Source: a bacterium
Lineage (GTDB): Bacteria; Myxococcota_A; Bradymonadia; UBA7976; UBA1532
Reading direction: 5' to 3'
Assembly: GCA_030426085.1 (NCBI GenBank)
Contig: JAUHYW010000020.1
Coordinates: 1 to 64,000, forward strand
DNA: 64,000 nt
A program made the position numbers and the translations under genes. The notes below the pieces were generated by a model, which was given only the letters and a program-made list of their open reading frames with translations, did no database searches and was not told where the DNA came from. Every line of letters begins with the position of its first letter. Position 1 is the first letter of the stretch. Shown in pieces: positions 7,116 to 15,432 of this stretch.

Positions 7116-9719
7116 ATGACGGGGAAGACCTCTTGGTGGCTGGTCGCCTTCGCGGCGCTGGCCCTGGCCCTCGGGGGCTGTGTCGAAGACAACGAGGATC
7201 AGGATGATCCGGTCGACATGGCCGGCGCCGGCGGCAGCGGCGGGGGCGGGGGCGAGGCGGACGCCTCGACCGGCGCCGGCGGCATGGGCGGCGGCGCCGA
7301 GGGCGAAGGAGAGGGCGAAGGCGAAGGAGAGGGCGAGGGCGAAGGAGAGGGCGAGGGCGAAGGAGAGGGTGAGGGCGAAGGCGAGGGTGAGGGCGAAGGC
7401 GAAGGAGAGGGCGAAGGGGAAGGCGAAGGCGAGCCCGCCGACCGCGACTTCGACGGCGTGCCCGACGACACCGACAACTGCCCCGACACCCCCAACCCCG
7501 ATCAGGAAGACGACGACGAGGACGGCGTCGGCGACCTGTGCGACGGCCCGCCGGGCGACGTGGACAACGACGGCATCCCCGACGAGCGGGACAACTGCCG
7601 GTTCATCGCCAACAACAGCCAGCAGGACTCCGACGAGGACCGGGTCGGCGACCGCTGCGACAACTGCCCCGACACCCCCAACAACGATCAGGCCGACGCC
7701 GACGCCGACGGGCGGGGCGACGTCTGCGCCGACGCCGACGAAGACGGCGTGCTCGACGCCGACGACAACTGCCCCCAGACGACCAACCCCGAGCAGCAGG
7801 ACGCCGACGAAGACGGCGTCGGCGACGTCTGCGACAACTGCCCCGACACCCCCAACAACGATCAGGCCGACGCCGACGGCAACGGCCAGGGCGACGCCTG
7901 CCCCGACATCGACGGCGACGGGGTGCTCGACGACGACGACAACTGCCCCGAGGACGCCAACGAGGATCAGGACGACGGCGACGAGGACGGCCGCGGCGAC
8001 CGCTGCGACAACTGCCCCGGCGAGCCCAACGCCGATCAGGCCGACGAGAACGGCAATGGCATCGGCGATGTGTGTGATCCCAGCGGCGACGACGCCGACC
8101 TCGACGGGGTGCTCGACGACGATGACAACTGCGCGCTCGATCCCAACCCGGGCCAGGACGACCGGGACGACGACGGCGTGGGCGACGTCTGCGACAACTG
8201 CCCCGACGACCCCAACTTCGATCAGGCCGACGCCGACGGAGACGGCATCGGCGACGTCTGCCCCGAGGGTGACCGGGACGGTGACGGGGTGCCCGATCTG
8301 GCCGACAACTGCCGGGACGTGCCCAACGAGAACCAGAACGACCGGGACGACGACGGCCGGGGCAACGCCTGCGACAACTGCCCCGACGACCCCAACTTCG
8401 ATCAGCTCGACGTCGACATGGACGGCGCGGGCGACGTCTGCGACGACCTGATCCCCCGGGTGTGGGTGACCCTGAGCTGGGGCGACGAGGAGGTCGACTT
8501 CGACCTGCACGTCCTGCACCCCCGGGGCGAGTACTACGACGAGGACTTCGACTGCTGGGCCGGCGACCGCAGCCATGACTGGTGCGACCCGGGCTATGTG
8601 CGCGACGCGCCGCGCGAGGGCGGCGGCCCGCCGGAGGAGCAGGTGCGCATGGGCGATCCGCCGGCCGGCTGGTACACCGTGGGCGTCGATCTCTTCTCGA
8701 CCGCGCAGAGCCAGGCCCGGGTGACCTTCAACTGCGGCGACAACGAGGCGGTGACCTTCGGGCCGGTGCTGCTCGCCACCGAGGGCGAGCGCAACCGGGC
8801 GCTGTGGGAGGTCTTCCGCTTCAACCCGGCCGATTGCAGCGTCGACGAGATCAACGCCGTGCGGGACAACGCCTGCGGGCAGGACGCCACCGACTGCGTC
8901 TGCGAGGACTGCGACGAGGCCATCTGCTCGCCGCGCAACTGCGACCCCGCCATCCCGTGCGACTTCGAGACCGGCGCCTGCGAGGATCCGTGCGCCGACG
9001 TCGTGTGCGAGGGTGACGCGCAGTGCGACCCGCAGACCGGCGAGTGCGTCGACCGCTTCGCCGGGACCTGCCGCCCGTGCGAGGATCGGGCCGACTGCCC
9101 CGATGGTTTCTACTGCGTGCGGTACCCCCAGCAGGAGACGGCCGGTTGTGGCTTCGGCGGCTGCCAGGGCGACGGCGACTGCCCGGATGGCTCGACCTGC
9201 GAGCGCATCCGCCGCGACGGCCAGGTCGTGAACGTGTGCGCCGCGCAGGACGCCTGCATCGACCCCTGCGCCAACGTCGAGTGCGCCGGCGGCGAGCAGT
9301 GCCGGCCGGACGACGGCGCCTGCGTCGAGTGCCTGGAGGACGCCGAGTGCGACGGCGGCCAGCAGTGCCGCCAGGATGACGGGGCCTGCGTCGAATGCGT
9401 CGACGACGGCGCCTGCGCCGACGACGAGGTCTGCATCGACAACGCCTGCGTCGAGCCGCCCCCCGGCGCCGACCGCGAGCTGAGCGACTGGCCGGCGGCC
9501 GACGAGCCGCCGGTGTGCGAGGGCGACGACGAGTGCACCGCGGACGAGACGTGCCGCTCGATGCCCACCGGCATCCCGCCGCCCAACGCCTGCCTCGCCG
9601 ATTGCGGGCCCGATCTGGCCTGCCCCGGCGGCTTCGTCTGCTGCACGCCGCGCTTCGTCGAGGGCGACCCGATGTGCGTGCCGCCCGACCTGCCCTTCCG
9701 CGCGGTCGGCTGCGACTGA
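7116..9719 (+). CDS. large Cys-rich lipoprotein with (EG)n linker and thrombospondin type 3 repeats
   Basis: The 867-aa product has a lipobox signal (LALALGGC, Cys22), a Gly/Ala spacer, a (Glu-Gly)n rod at residues 62-106, then about 340 residues of thrombospondin type 3 repeats. Eleven DNC units, each flanked by DxDxDGxxD-type calcium loops, can be counted. A globular segment follows at about 448-572 (VWVTLSWGDEEVDFDLHVLHP onward), resembling the DUF2135/YfaP-like beta domain. The tail is very Cys-rich with repeats such as CADVVCEGDAQCDPQTGECV. This describes a calcium-stabilised surface rod or adhesin-like lipoprotein; the function is inferred from architecture only. The ATG follows a GGAGTGACGGA stretch. 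Confidence 0.82.
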   Translation: MTGKTSWWLVAFAALALALGGCVEDNEDQDDPVDMAGAGGSGGGGGEADASTGAGGMGGGAEGEGEGEGEGEGEGEGEGEGEGEGEGEGEGEGEGEGEGEGEGEGEPADRDFDGVPDDTDNCPDTPNPDQEDDDEDGVGDLCDGPPGDVDNDGIPDERDNCRFIANNSQQDSDEDRVGDRCDNCPDTPNNDQADADADGRGDVCADADEDGVLDADDNCPQTTNPEQQDADEDGVGDVCDNCPDTPNNDQADADGNGQGDACPDIDGDGVLDDDDNCPEDANEDQDDGDEDGRGDRCDNCPGEPNADQADENGNGIGDVCDPSGDDADLDGVLDDDDNCALDPNPGQDDRDDDGVGDVCDNCPDDPNFDQADADGDGIGDVCPEGDRDGDGVPDLADNCRDVPNENQNDRDDDGRGNACDNCPDDPNFDQLDVDMDGAGDVCDDLIPRVWVTLSWGDEEVDFDLHVLHPRGEYYDEDFDCWAGDRSHDWCDPGYVRDAPREGGGPPEEQVRMGDPPAGWYTVGVDLFSTAQSQARVTFNCGDNEAVTFGPVLLATEGERNRALWEVFRFNPADCSVDEINAVRDNACGQDATDCVCEDCDEAICSPRNCDPAIPCDFETGACEDPCADVVCEGDAQCDPQTGECVDRFAGTCRPCEDRADCPDGFYCVRYPQQETAGCGFGGCQGDGDCPDGSTCERIRRDGQVVNVCAAQDACIDPCANVECAGGEQCRPDDGACVECLEDAECDGGQQCRQDDGACVECVDDGACADDEVCIDNACVEPPPGADRELSDWPAADEPPVCEGDDECTADETCRSMPTGIPPPNACLADCGPDLACPGGFVCCTPRFVEGDPMCVPPDLPFRAVGCD
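7299..7433 (+). repeat. (Glu-Gly)n coding repeat, 45 residues
   Basis: An uninterrupted E-G dipeptide tract lies in the TSP3 lipoprotein. At DNA level GGC/GGA/GGT and GAA/GAG alternate in a higher-order pattern, with GGCGAGGGCGAAGGAGAG (18 bp) visible in tandem. This indicates duplication of longer units as well as of single codon pairs. Confidence 0.95.
7440..8455 (+). repeat. thrombospondin type 3 calcium-binding repeat array
   Basis: Eleven units of the type DxDxDGxxDxxDNCP...NxDQ repeat in the encoded protein. Several DNA blocks are near-identical, for example the unit encoding CDNCPDTPNNDQADAD occurs at about 7658-7702 and again at about 7830-7877. This is consistent with internal duplication. 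Confidence 0.9.
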
Positions 9720-9854
9720 GCCGCTCGGCGGGTCGCACCCCGCGGCCCGCCTCCCCCGCCCCGTCACCGCCCGCCTTCGGCCCTTGCGCCGCCCGCCCCG
9801 GTCGGGATACCCATGCGGCCCGGCGGCCGGATCCGCCGGTCGCAGGAGGATCTC

Positions 9855-10460
9855 ATGGCTCGAGCGCGATGGACCCGGACCCTGGCCGTCGGCGCGCTGC
9901 TCCTCGGCCTGACCGCGTGCGGTGAGGACGACGACGGCGGCTCCGACCCGGTGATCGGCACCTTCGAGGTGACCAGCCAGAGCCTCAGTGAGATGGGCTG
10001 CGACAGCCCCGACCCGCTCGTCGACCCGGCGGGCTGCTTCGCCTGCGTCGTCGGGACGCCGTTCTTCAAGATCAAGCGCCAGAGCCTCTTCGGGGCGAGC
10101 TTCCTCAGCGTCATCGCCTGCGAGGCGGCGACGCTCTGCGAGGACGACGAGGATCCGGACACGGTCCTGCTCGGCGGGGCCGCCTTCGATCGCAAAGAGG
10201 GCGACACCTGGATCGGCAACGCCTACCTCTCGGCGTACGGCGGGGCGACGTGCAGCTACACCGAGACCGAGTGGCGGCTGACCGAGACCGACGGCGGCGT
10301 CGAGTTGACCCGCTCGGTCTACCGCAACACCCCCGAGTCCCCGAGCGGCATGCTCGGCGAGGCCGAGTGCGACGCCCTGACCGACAGCCCGCCGCCCCGC
10401 GACGAGCTGGAGTGCGACACGCTCGAGGTCGTCCTCGGCGCCCCCGCCGCCACGCCCTGA
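9855..10460 (+). CDS. small lipoprotein of unknown function
   Basis: The 201-aa product has a clear lipobox signal (GALLLGLTAC, Cys22) followed by an acidic linker (GEDDDGGSDPV). The mature part contains about ten Cys residues, including GCFACVVGTPFFKIK, and no recognised family motif. The start is ATG 9855, with AGGAGG at 9844-9849 five bases upstream; an upstream ATG in the same frame (9813) has no ribosome-binding site. It follows the TSP3 lipoprotein after 135 nt and may be transcribed separately. Confidence 0.75.
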   Translation: MARARWTRTLAVGALLLGLTACGEDDDGGSDPVIGTFEVTSQSLSEMGCDSPDPLVDPAGCFACVVGTPFFKIKRQSLFGASFLSVIACEAATLCEDDEDPDTVLLGGAAFDRKEGDTWIGNAYLSAYGGATCSYTETEWRLTETDGGVELTRSVYRNTPESPSGMLGEAECDALTDSPPPRDELECDTLEVVLGAPAATP

Positions 10461-10502
10461 GCGGGGCGCGCCTCAGCCGCCGATGGCATCCCCTCCCCCG
10501 CG

Positions 10503-11369
10503 TCAGCAGACCGCCCAGGCGAGCAGCGAGAGCGCGGCCAGCCCCAGCGCGAGGCGGGGCGCGAGGAACGGCAGGATCAGGCGGGCGAGGCGGCGGGTGT
10601 CGATGGCCTCGGCGATGTCGTCCGCCGGGAACCGGGGTCGGGCGCGCATCCGGGCATAGTGGGCCCGCAGGTGGGGGTACCGGCCGATGTCTCCCAACCG
10701 GCGCATCAGCACGACCCGGGCCGTGAGCACGGTGGCCATGAGGTCGGCGAAAGTGTAGCCGTCACCGACGACGTAGGCCTGCTCGGCGAGGCGGGCGTCG
10801 AGGTCGGTGAGCGTCCCCTCCAACTCGGCGCGCAGAGGCGCGAGCACATCCGGCCGGCGCATCACGGCGACCCACCGCTGCACGTCGTCGATGCGCGCCT
10901 GATACACCGCGCGCAGCGCCGGGTTGCGCCGTTGCTGCCGGCGCAGCACGCGCAGTCGGCGCGGCATCACGACCCGGTCGCGCATGTGGGCGAGCAGCCC
11001 CCCGAGCGTCGAGTAGCTCAACTCACGGATGGCGAGGCGGTCGATGCGCTCGATCCACGCCTCGACCGCCGCCCGCTCGCCGGGGTCGACGGGCATCAGC
11101 CGGGGGCCGTCGAAGGCGTCGTCGATGTAGCGGATGATGCGGGCCGAGTCGGTGACGATGTGCCCCCCGTGATCGAGGGTCGGCACGACCATGCGGGGGT
11201 TGAGGCGGGCGTACCACGGATCGTAGTTCTCCATCCGGGGCCCGATGTCGACGGCTCGCCGCTGCGCCTCGACGCCTTTCTCGGCCAGCGCCAGATAGAC
11301 CTTCTGGGTGCAGAACGAGCCGTAGCAGCCATACACCGTGACGCCCGACGCGCCGAGCCCGTCGGCCAC
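10503..11369 (-). CDS. glutathione S-transferase-like protein with C-terminal membrane anchor
   Basis: The 288-aa product has an N-terminal thioredoxin-fold GST domain: VTVYGCYGSFCTQKVYLALA (active-site region with CGSFC-like Cys/Ser), NPRMVVPTLDHGG (cis-Pro loop) and TDSARIIRYID (glutathione gamma-Glu binding). The C-terminal helical domain contains an Arg-rich insert (MPRRLRVLRRQQRRN, about residue 140) and the usual GDGYTFADL motif. The last about 20 residues (LAPRLALGLAALSLLAWAVC) form a hydrophobic tail anchor. This combination resembles eukaryotic GDAP1-type GSTs in outline only. GTG 11369 lies 2 nt after the M1 aminopeptidase stop, so the two are co-transcribed. Confidence 0.8.
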   Translation of the reverse strand: MADGLGASGVTVYGCYGSFCTQKVYLALAEKGVEAQRRAVDIGPRMENYDPWYARLNPRMVVPTLDHGGHIVTDSARIIRYIDDAFDGPRLMPVDPGERAAVEAWIERIDRLAIRELSYSTLGGLLAHMRDRVVMPRRLRVLRRQQRRNPALRAVYQARIDDVQRWVAVMRRPDVLAPLRAELEGTLTDLDARLAEQAYVVGDGYTFADLMATVLTARVVLMRRLGDIGRYPHLRAHYARMRARPRFPADDIAEAIDTRRLARLILPFLAPRLALGLAALSLLAWAVC

Positions 11370-11371
11370 CG

Positions 11372-13795
11372 TCAGCCCGCCTTCACCTCGCCCTTCTTCG
11401 GCGCCGTCTCGCCCTTGATGTGCCCCAGCGCCTCGCGGATGTAGCGCTGGATCATCGCGAAGCGCTCGGCGCCGTGGGCCCGCTCGAGCGCCGGCACGAG
11501 GGCCTTGTCGCCCAGGGTCTGGGCGGCGAGCACCGCCGACAGGCGGACGTGGAAGTCGTCGTCGGCCAGCCGGGCCTCGATGGTCTCCCGGATGCGGCGG
11601 GCGGGCTTGCGGTCGAGGCCGTCGAGCTTGCCCAGCTTCGCCAGCCCGGCCAGGGCCGCCCGGCGCACGCCCTTCGCGTGGCCGCTCTCGGTGCGCAGCA
11701 CCAGCTCGTCGATGGCGTCGGGGTCCTCCTGGGCGGCGAGCCCGGAGACCGCGGCCGAGGCGATGCGGTCGCGGGGCGAGGGCTGGTCGAGGTGGCGCCG
11801 CAGCACGCCGGCCGCCGCGCTGTCGCGGATGGCGCCGAGGCCGCCGAGCAGCGCCGCCCGCACCCGGGGGCTCCGCTCCTCGGCGACGAGCCCTTCGATG
11901 GTCTTGACCCAGTCGGCCCCGGCCCCCTGCCCCAGCCCGGCGCCCGCCGCGCAGCGCACCCGGACGTGCCCGTCGCCCCGGGCAGCCTCGAGCAGCGCCT
12001 TGCGAGCGTCGTCGTTGCGGTGCTCGCCGAGGGCCTCGGCGGCGCCCATGCGCACGACCCACGCCGGATCGCGCGCGAGGCACTCGGCCAGGGCCCGGGT
12101 GTGGGCCCGGGTGCCGCGCCCGGCGAGGCGGCGGGTGGTGCGCAGCCGCAGCGCGACCGGCGCGTGGTCCGGGTCGAGGCGGGCGAACAGCGCCCGGTCG
12201 GTCTCGGCCCGCTCGTCGAGCTCGACGAGGCAGTGGGCCTCGGGGTCGAGCGCGACCCACAGCGGCGGGTGCTCGCAGGGCAGCGTGAGGGTGCGATCAC
12301 CGGGGCCGATCGCGACCGTCGCCCGGCGCATCTCCCCGGCGACGTGTATCGCGAGCGGCAGGTCCAGCGCCTGATCGCCGTCGTCGGTGCGGGTCAGCTC
12401 CAGGGTCAGCCCCACCGCCGGGCGCCAGCTCCACTGCACCTTCAGCTCGATGTGGCCCTCGCGGTAGACGAACTGCTCGAAGAAGTCGGTCAGATCGGCG
12501 CCGGTCGCGTCTTCGAAGGCCTGGCGCAGATCGGCGGTCTCGGCGGCGGTGCCCGCAGCCCGCTCGACGTAGAGCCGCAGCCCGCGCCAGAAGTCGTCCT
12601 CACCGAGCTGGCAGCGCAGGGTGTGCAGGGTCAGGGCGCCCTTCTCGTAGGCGTGGCGGTCGAACAGCACGTAGGGGTGCACGTAGCGCCGGGTCACCAC
12701 CGGCCGCACATAGCGCCGGGCGGCCTCTTCGAGGTAGCTCGCCCGGTAGGTGTCGAGCATCGCCACGAAGGTTTCGGGGCCGTTGAGGGCACCCATCGTC
12801 ATCATGTCGAAGTAGGTGGCGAACGACTCGTTGAGCCAGATCTGGGGCCAGCCCCGGGGCGCGATGAGGTCGCCGAACCACTGGTGGGCCAGCTCGTGGG
12901 CCACCAGCCGCTCGAGCTCTTCTTCGGCGACGTAGCGCCCGGGCACCAGCGCGGTCTCGGTGAGGCTGGTGAGGGTGGTGTTCTCCATGCCGCCCCACAT
13001 GAACGCCCGCAGGAAGACGTGCCCGTAGCGGGGGTAGGGGTAGGGCCGGCCGGTGGCCTCGCCGATCCACTCCATCATCTCGGGCACTCGGGCGAAGAGC
13101 GCCTTGGCGTCGCCCTCGCGGCCGGGCGGCACGTAGTGGAACAGCGGCACCGGGCCCCGCTGGTCTTCGACGCAGGTGAGGTCGTCGACCACCAGGGTCA
13201 GCAGGTACAGCGCGTGCGGCGTGTCGTGGCGCCAGTGGAACCGGTGGGTGTCGTCGTCGACCGGCTCGGCGAGGGTCTGCGGCTCGCCGTTGGACAGCGC
13301 GAGGTACGTGCGGGGCACGGTGGCGCTGACCTCGCTGGTGACGAGGTGCTGGGGCGCGTCGAAGCAGGGGAACCAGTGGTGGTGGTCCTCCATGGCGCCC
13401 TGGGTCCACGCCTGGGGGCTCTCGCCGCCGACGAAATAGAGCCCGAGGGACGGGCGGGCCTCGAACCACAGCGTGATCGCCGCCTCGGCGCCCGGCTCGA
13501 GCGGCGGATCGAGCAGCACGTCGACCCCGGCCGCGTGGGTCACGAACCGGCACGCCTCGCCATCGCGCGCGGCCCGGGTGACGGTCATGTCGGCGGCGTC
13601 GAGCGGCAGCGCCGCCGCCCGACCCAGGGCCCGCACGGTGTGGGTGACCTGCCCCGCGACCCGCTCCTCGGCCGGATCGAGCGTCACGTCGAGCGCGACG
13701 TGGGTCGGCCGGACCGGCAGCGGGCGGCGCCGGTCGAGGCGGGCGCCGGGTTCGGTGAACGAGCGGATCGGGGTCGGTTCGATGGGGGTGGTCAC
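11372..13795 (-). CDS. M1-family zinc aminopeptidase with HEAT-repeat C-terminus
   Basis: The 807-aa product is a gluzincin aminopeptidase. An N-terminal beta domain precedes the exopeptidase motif GGMEN (268-272) and the zinc site HELAHQW-x-WLNE (H300, H304, E323, with E301 as catalytic base). The Tyr and helical regions follow. From about residue 540 the sequence consists of HEAT-like repeats (GAAEALGEHRNDDARKALLE, AALLGGLGAIRDSAAAGVL, AALAGLAKLGKLDGL). M1 enzymes remove N-terminal residues from peptides. No signal peptide is apparent, so it is probably cytoplasmic. The start is GTG 13795, with GGAG 7 nt upstream. It is first in the operon with the GST-like gene. Confidence 0.93.
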   Translation of the reverse strand: MTTPIEPTPIRSFTEPGARLDRRRPLPVRPTHVALDVTLDPAEERVAGQVTHTVRALGRAAALPLDAADMTVTRAARDGEACRFVTHAAGVDVLLDPPLEPGAEAAITLWFEARPSLGLYFVGGESPQAWTQGAMEDHHHWFPCFDAPQHLVTSEVSATVPRTYLALSNGEPQTLAEPVDDDTHRFHWRHDTPHALYLLTLVVDDLTCVEDQRGPVPLFHYVPPGREGDAKALFARVPEMMEWIGEATGRPYPYPRYGHVFLRAFMWGGMENTTLTSLTETALVPGRYVAEEELERLVAHELAHQWFGDLIAPRGWPQIWLNESFATYFDMMTMGALNGPETFVAMLDTYRASYLEEAARRYVRPVVTRRYVHPYVLFDRHAYEKGALTLHTLRCQLGEDDFWRGLRLYVERAAGTAAETADLRQAFEDATGADLTDFFEQFVYREGHIELKVQWSWRPAVGLTLELTRTDDGDQALDLPLAIHVAGEMRRATVAIGPGDRTLTLPCEHPPLWVALDPEAHCLVELDERAETDRALFARLDPDHAPVALRLRTTRRLAGRGTRAHTRALAECLARDPAWVVRMGAAEALGEHRNDDARKALLEAARGDGHVRVRCAAGAGLGQGAGADWVKTIEGLVAEERSPRVRAALLGGLGAIRDSAAAGVLRRHLDQPSPRDRIASAAVSGLAAQEDPDAIDELVLRTESGHAKGVRRAALAGLAKLGKLDGLDRKPARRIRETIEARLADDDFHVRLSAVLAAQTLGDKALVPALERAHGAERFAMIQRYIREALGHIKGETAPKKGEVKAG

Positions 13796-13831
13796 GGGCT
13801 CTCCGGGGGATGGGATCGCGATTCGGGAGGG

Positions 13832-13840
13832 ATAGTATCA
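13832..13840 (-). promoter_or_regulatory. candidate extended -10 promoter of the M1 aminopeptidase gene
   Basis: On the minus strand the sequence reads TGATACTAT, matching the extended -10 consensus TGnTAnnnT. It would start transcription near 13825, about 30 nt before GTG 13795. The position in a 218-nt divergent spacer fits a promoter; no -35 was required or found. Confidence 0.45.
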
Positions 13841-14013
13841 GGCTCGGCCGGGCGGGGCGCGCCCCGTGTGATTTCGGGGCCCGGCGAGCGCCGCGCGGGG
13901 CCGGCGCGCTGCCCACGCCCGAAAGTGCAAAAAGGCGCCCTGTATCCCGGCCCCCGAAAAGTGGACAAAGATCGCGGCGCGACCGACGCGCACCCCAGCC
14001 CGATTGGAGATCC

Positions 14014-14853
14014 GTGCACATCCAGCCCGCTGCCGCCGTGCCCCCCGACGCCATCCGCGCCTGCCTGACCGCGGTCGAGCGCCGCGATCCGTTCGCGATC
14101 CCGATCGGGTTCGGCGAGGCCGATCGCCGGCGGGGGCTGGTCGCCACGCTGGACGGGGCGGTGATCGGGGTCGGCTGGCTGCGAGGGCCCGGCGCCGCGC
14201 CCCGGGTCGAGGTGCGGGTGATGCCCGGCCACCGTCGGCGGGGCGTGGGCGGCGCGCTGTTCGAGCGCCTCGCGCCGGTGAGCGGGTCGCTGCTCGCGAG
14301 CTGCGACGCGGCCCAGCTCAACGTGCGGCGGTTCCTCGAGGCCCGGGGCTTCGAGCCGATGGGCGTGATCTTCGTTCAGCGGTGGGACGGCGAGCCGGCG
14401 GACGTGCCGGGGGCCTTCGTGACGGCCCACATCGCCGACGGCGAGGATCGGGCGCTGGCCGCCCGGCTGCTGGAGGCGGCGAGCGCCGACAGCTGGCCCC
14501 CGCCGCTGTTCGACGCCGCCGGTCTGGCCGATCCGGCGTTGCGGGTGCGGGTCGCGTGGCACGCCGATCGCCCGGTGGGCGTCTGCGCCGCCCGGTTCGC
14601 CGACGGGGTGTGGAACATCGGGGGGCTGGCGGTGCGCCCCGAGGCCCGGGGGCGGGGCATCGGCCGGCGGCTGCTGTGCGAGCTGATGCGGGCGGCGGCC
14701 GAGCGGGGTGACGGGGTCGTGCTGCGGGTGAGCCACACCGATGAGCGGGTGCTGGGCTGGACCGGGCAGCTCGGCTTCTGGACCTGTCGGAGCTGGATCA
14801 GCTATCGCCGGGGTCCCGGCGAGCGGCGGACGGGCGAGTCGTCGGCCGGCTGA
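14014..14853 (+). CDS. tandem GNAT N-acetyltransferase
   Basis: The 279-aa product contains two GNAT folds. The first half has VEVRVMPGHRRRGVGGALFE (acetyl-CoA pyrophosphate loop R/Q-x-x-G-x-G/A) near residues 69-90. The second has IGGLAVRPEARGRGIGRRLL around residues 205-225 and ends with the usual LGFW segment. Such double GNATs include MshD-like enzymes, but no specific substrate can be assigned here. GTG 14014 is chosen because GGAGA at 14006-14010 precedes it and the fold starts at once; the frame is open farther upstream without a ribosome-binding site. Confidence 0.85.
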   Translation: MHIQPAAAVPPDAIRACLTAVERRDPFAIPIGFGEADRRRGLVATLDGAVIGVGWLRGPGAAPRVEVRVMPGHRRRGVGGALFERLAPVSGSLLASCDAAQLNVRRFLEARGFEPMGVIFVQRWDGEPADVPGAFVTAHIADGEDRALAARLLEAASADSWPPPLFDAAGLADPALRVRVAWHADRPVGVCAARFADGVWNIGGLAVRPEARGRGIGRRLLCELMRAAAERGDGVVLRVSHTDERVLGWTGQLGFWTCRSWISYRRGPGERRTGESSAG

Positions 14854-14880
14854 GCCGACCGGCTATCTCACGGGAGCGCG

Positions 14881-14900
14881 CTCAGATGTACTCAGATGTA
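14881..14900. repeat. 10-bp tandem duplication at the Hpt stop codon
   Basis: CTCAGATGTA occurs twice in direct tandem. On the minus strand this duplicates the last codons and the stop (TAC ATC TGA) of the Hpt gene, the second copy being out of frame and downstream of the stop. Confidence 0.9.
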
Positions 14901-15239
14901 CTTGCGGGTGCGCAGCGCGCCGACGAGGCGCTCGAGCTCGGCGTGCAGCGTGTCGAGGGCCGCGTCGGCGCCCGACAGGTCGCCCTGCTTGCCCATCTTC
15001 TCGAGCTTGAGCGCGGCGTCGCCCGCGGCGGCGGCGCCGATGGTCAGCAGGCCGCCCTTGAGCTTGTGCGCCGAGCGGCCCACCGCGAGCGCGTCGCGGG
15101 CCTTGACCGCCGACGCCACGTCGCCCACCTGGGTCCCCTTCTGCTCCATGAACACCTGGACCACATCCGCGATGAGTTCGTCGTCACCGAGGTAACATTC
15201 GTCGAGGATCTGATCGTCGATGATCGGAAAGCTGCTCAA
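14892..15239 (-). CDS. histidine-containing phosphotransfer (Hpt) protein
   Basis: The 115-aa product is a stand-alone Hpt domain. The phospho-accepting histidine is in SAHKLKGGLLTIGA (His58), followed by the helical end ALDTLHAELERLVGALR. Hpt proteins relay phosphate between a receiver and another receiver in phosphorelays. No kinase or regulator is adjacent; the nearest histidine kinase is at 40084-41115, so it is an orphan. The start is taken as TTG 15239 (FPIIDD follows at once), with AAGGA about 8 nt upstream; no ATG or GTG is well placed, so the start is less certain than the domain. Confidence 0.85.
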   Translation of the reverse strand: MSSFPIIDDQILDECYLGDDELIADVVQVFMEQKGTQVGDVASAVKARDALAVGRSAHKLKGGLLTIGAAAAGDAALKLEKMGKQGDLSGADAALDTLHAELERLVGALRTRKYI

Positions 15240-15272
15240 GACCGAATTCCTTCCCCTGCGAGCACCGGGTGC

Positions 15273-15294
15273 GTCCTCCACCCGGTCGGAGGAC
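15273..15294. promoter_or_regulatory. perfect 7-bp inverted repeat in the divergent spacer
   Basis: GTCCTCC (15273-15279) and GGAGGAC (15288-15294) are perfect inverted copies around an 8-nt centre. They lie 34 nt upstream of the Hpt start and 139 nt before the divergent cytochrome lipoprotein gene. It could be an operator or an RNA hairpin; there is no functional evidence. Confidence 0.35.
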
Positions 15295-15432
15295 AATGCC
15301 CGATCAACCGATCGGACGCGAGCCTTTTCGCCGGACGGGCCGATCGCGCGCCTGATCGGGGCCCGTCGGCATCGACATACCATAGCGTGGACCGGATCCG
15401 TTCGTGAAGGGCGCAGACAGGAGGCACCCCCG

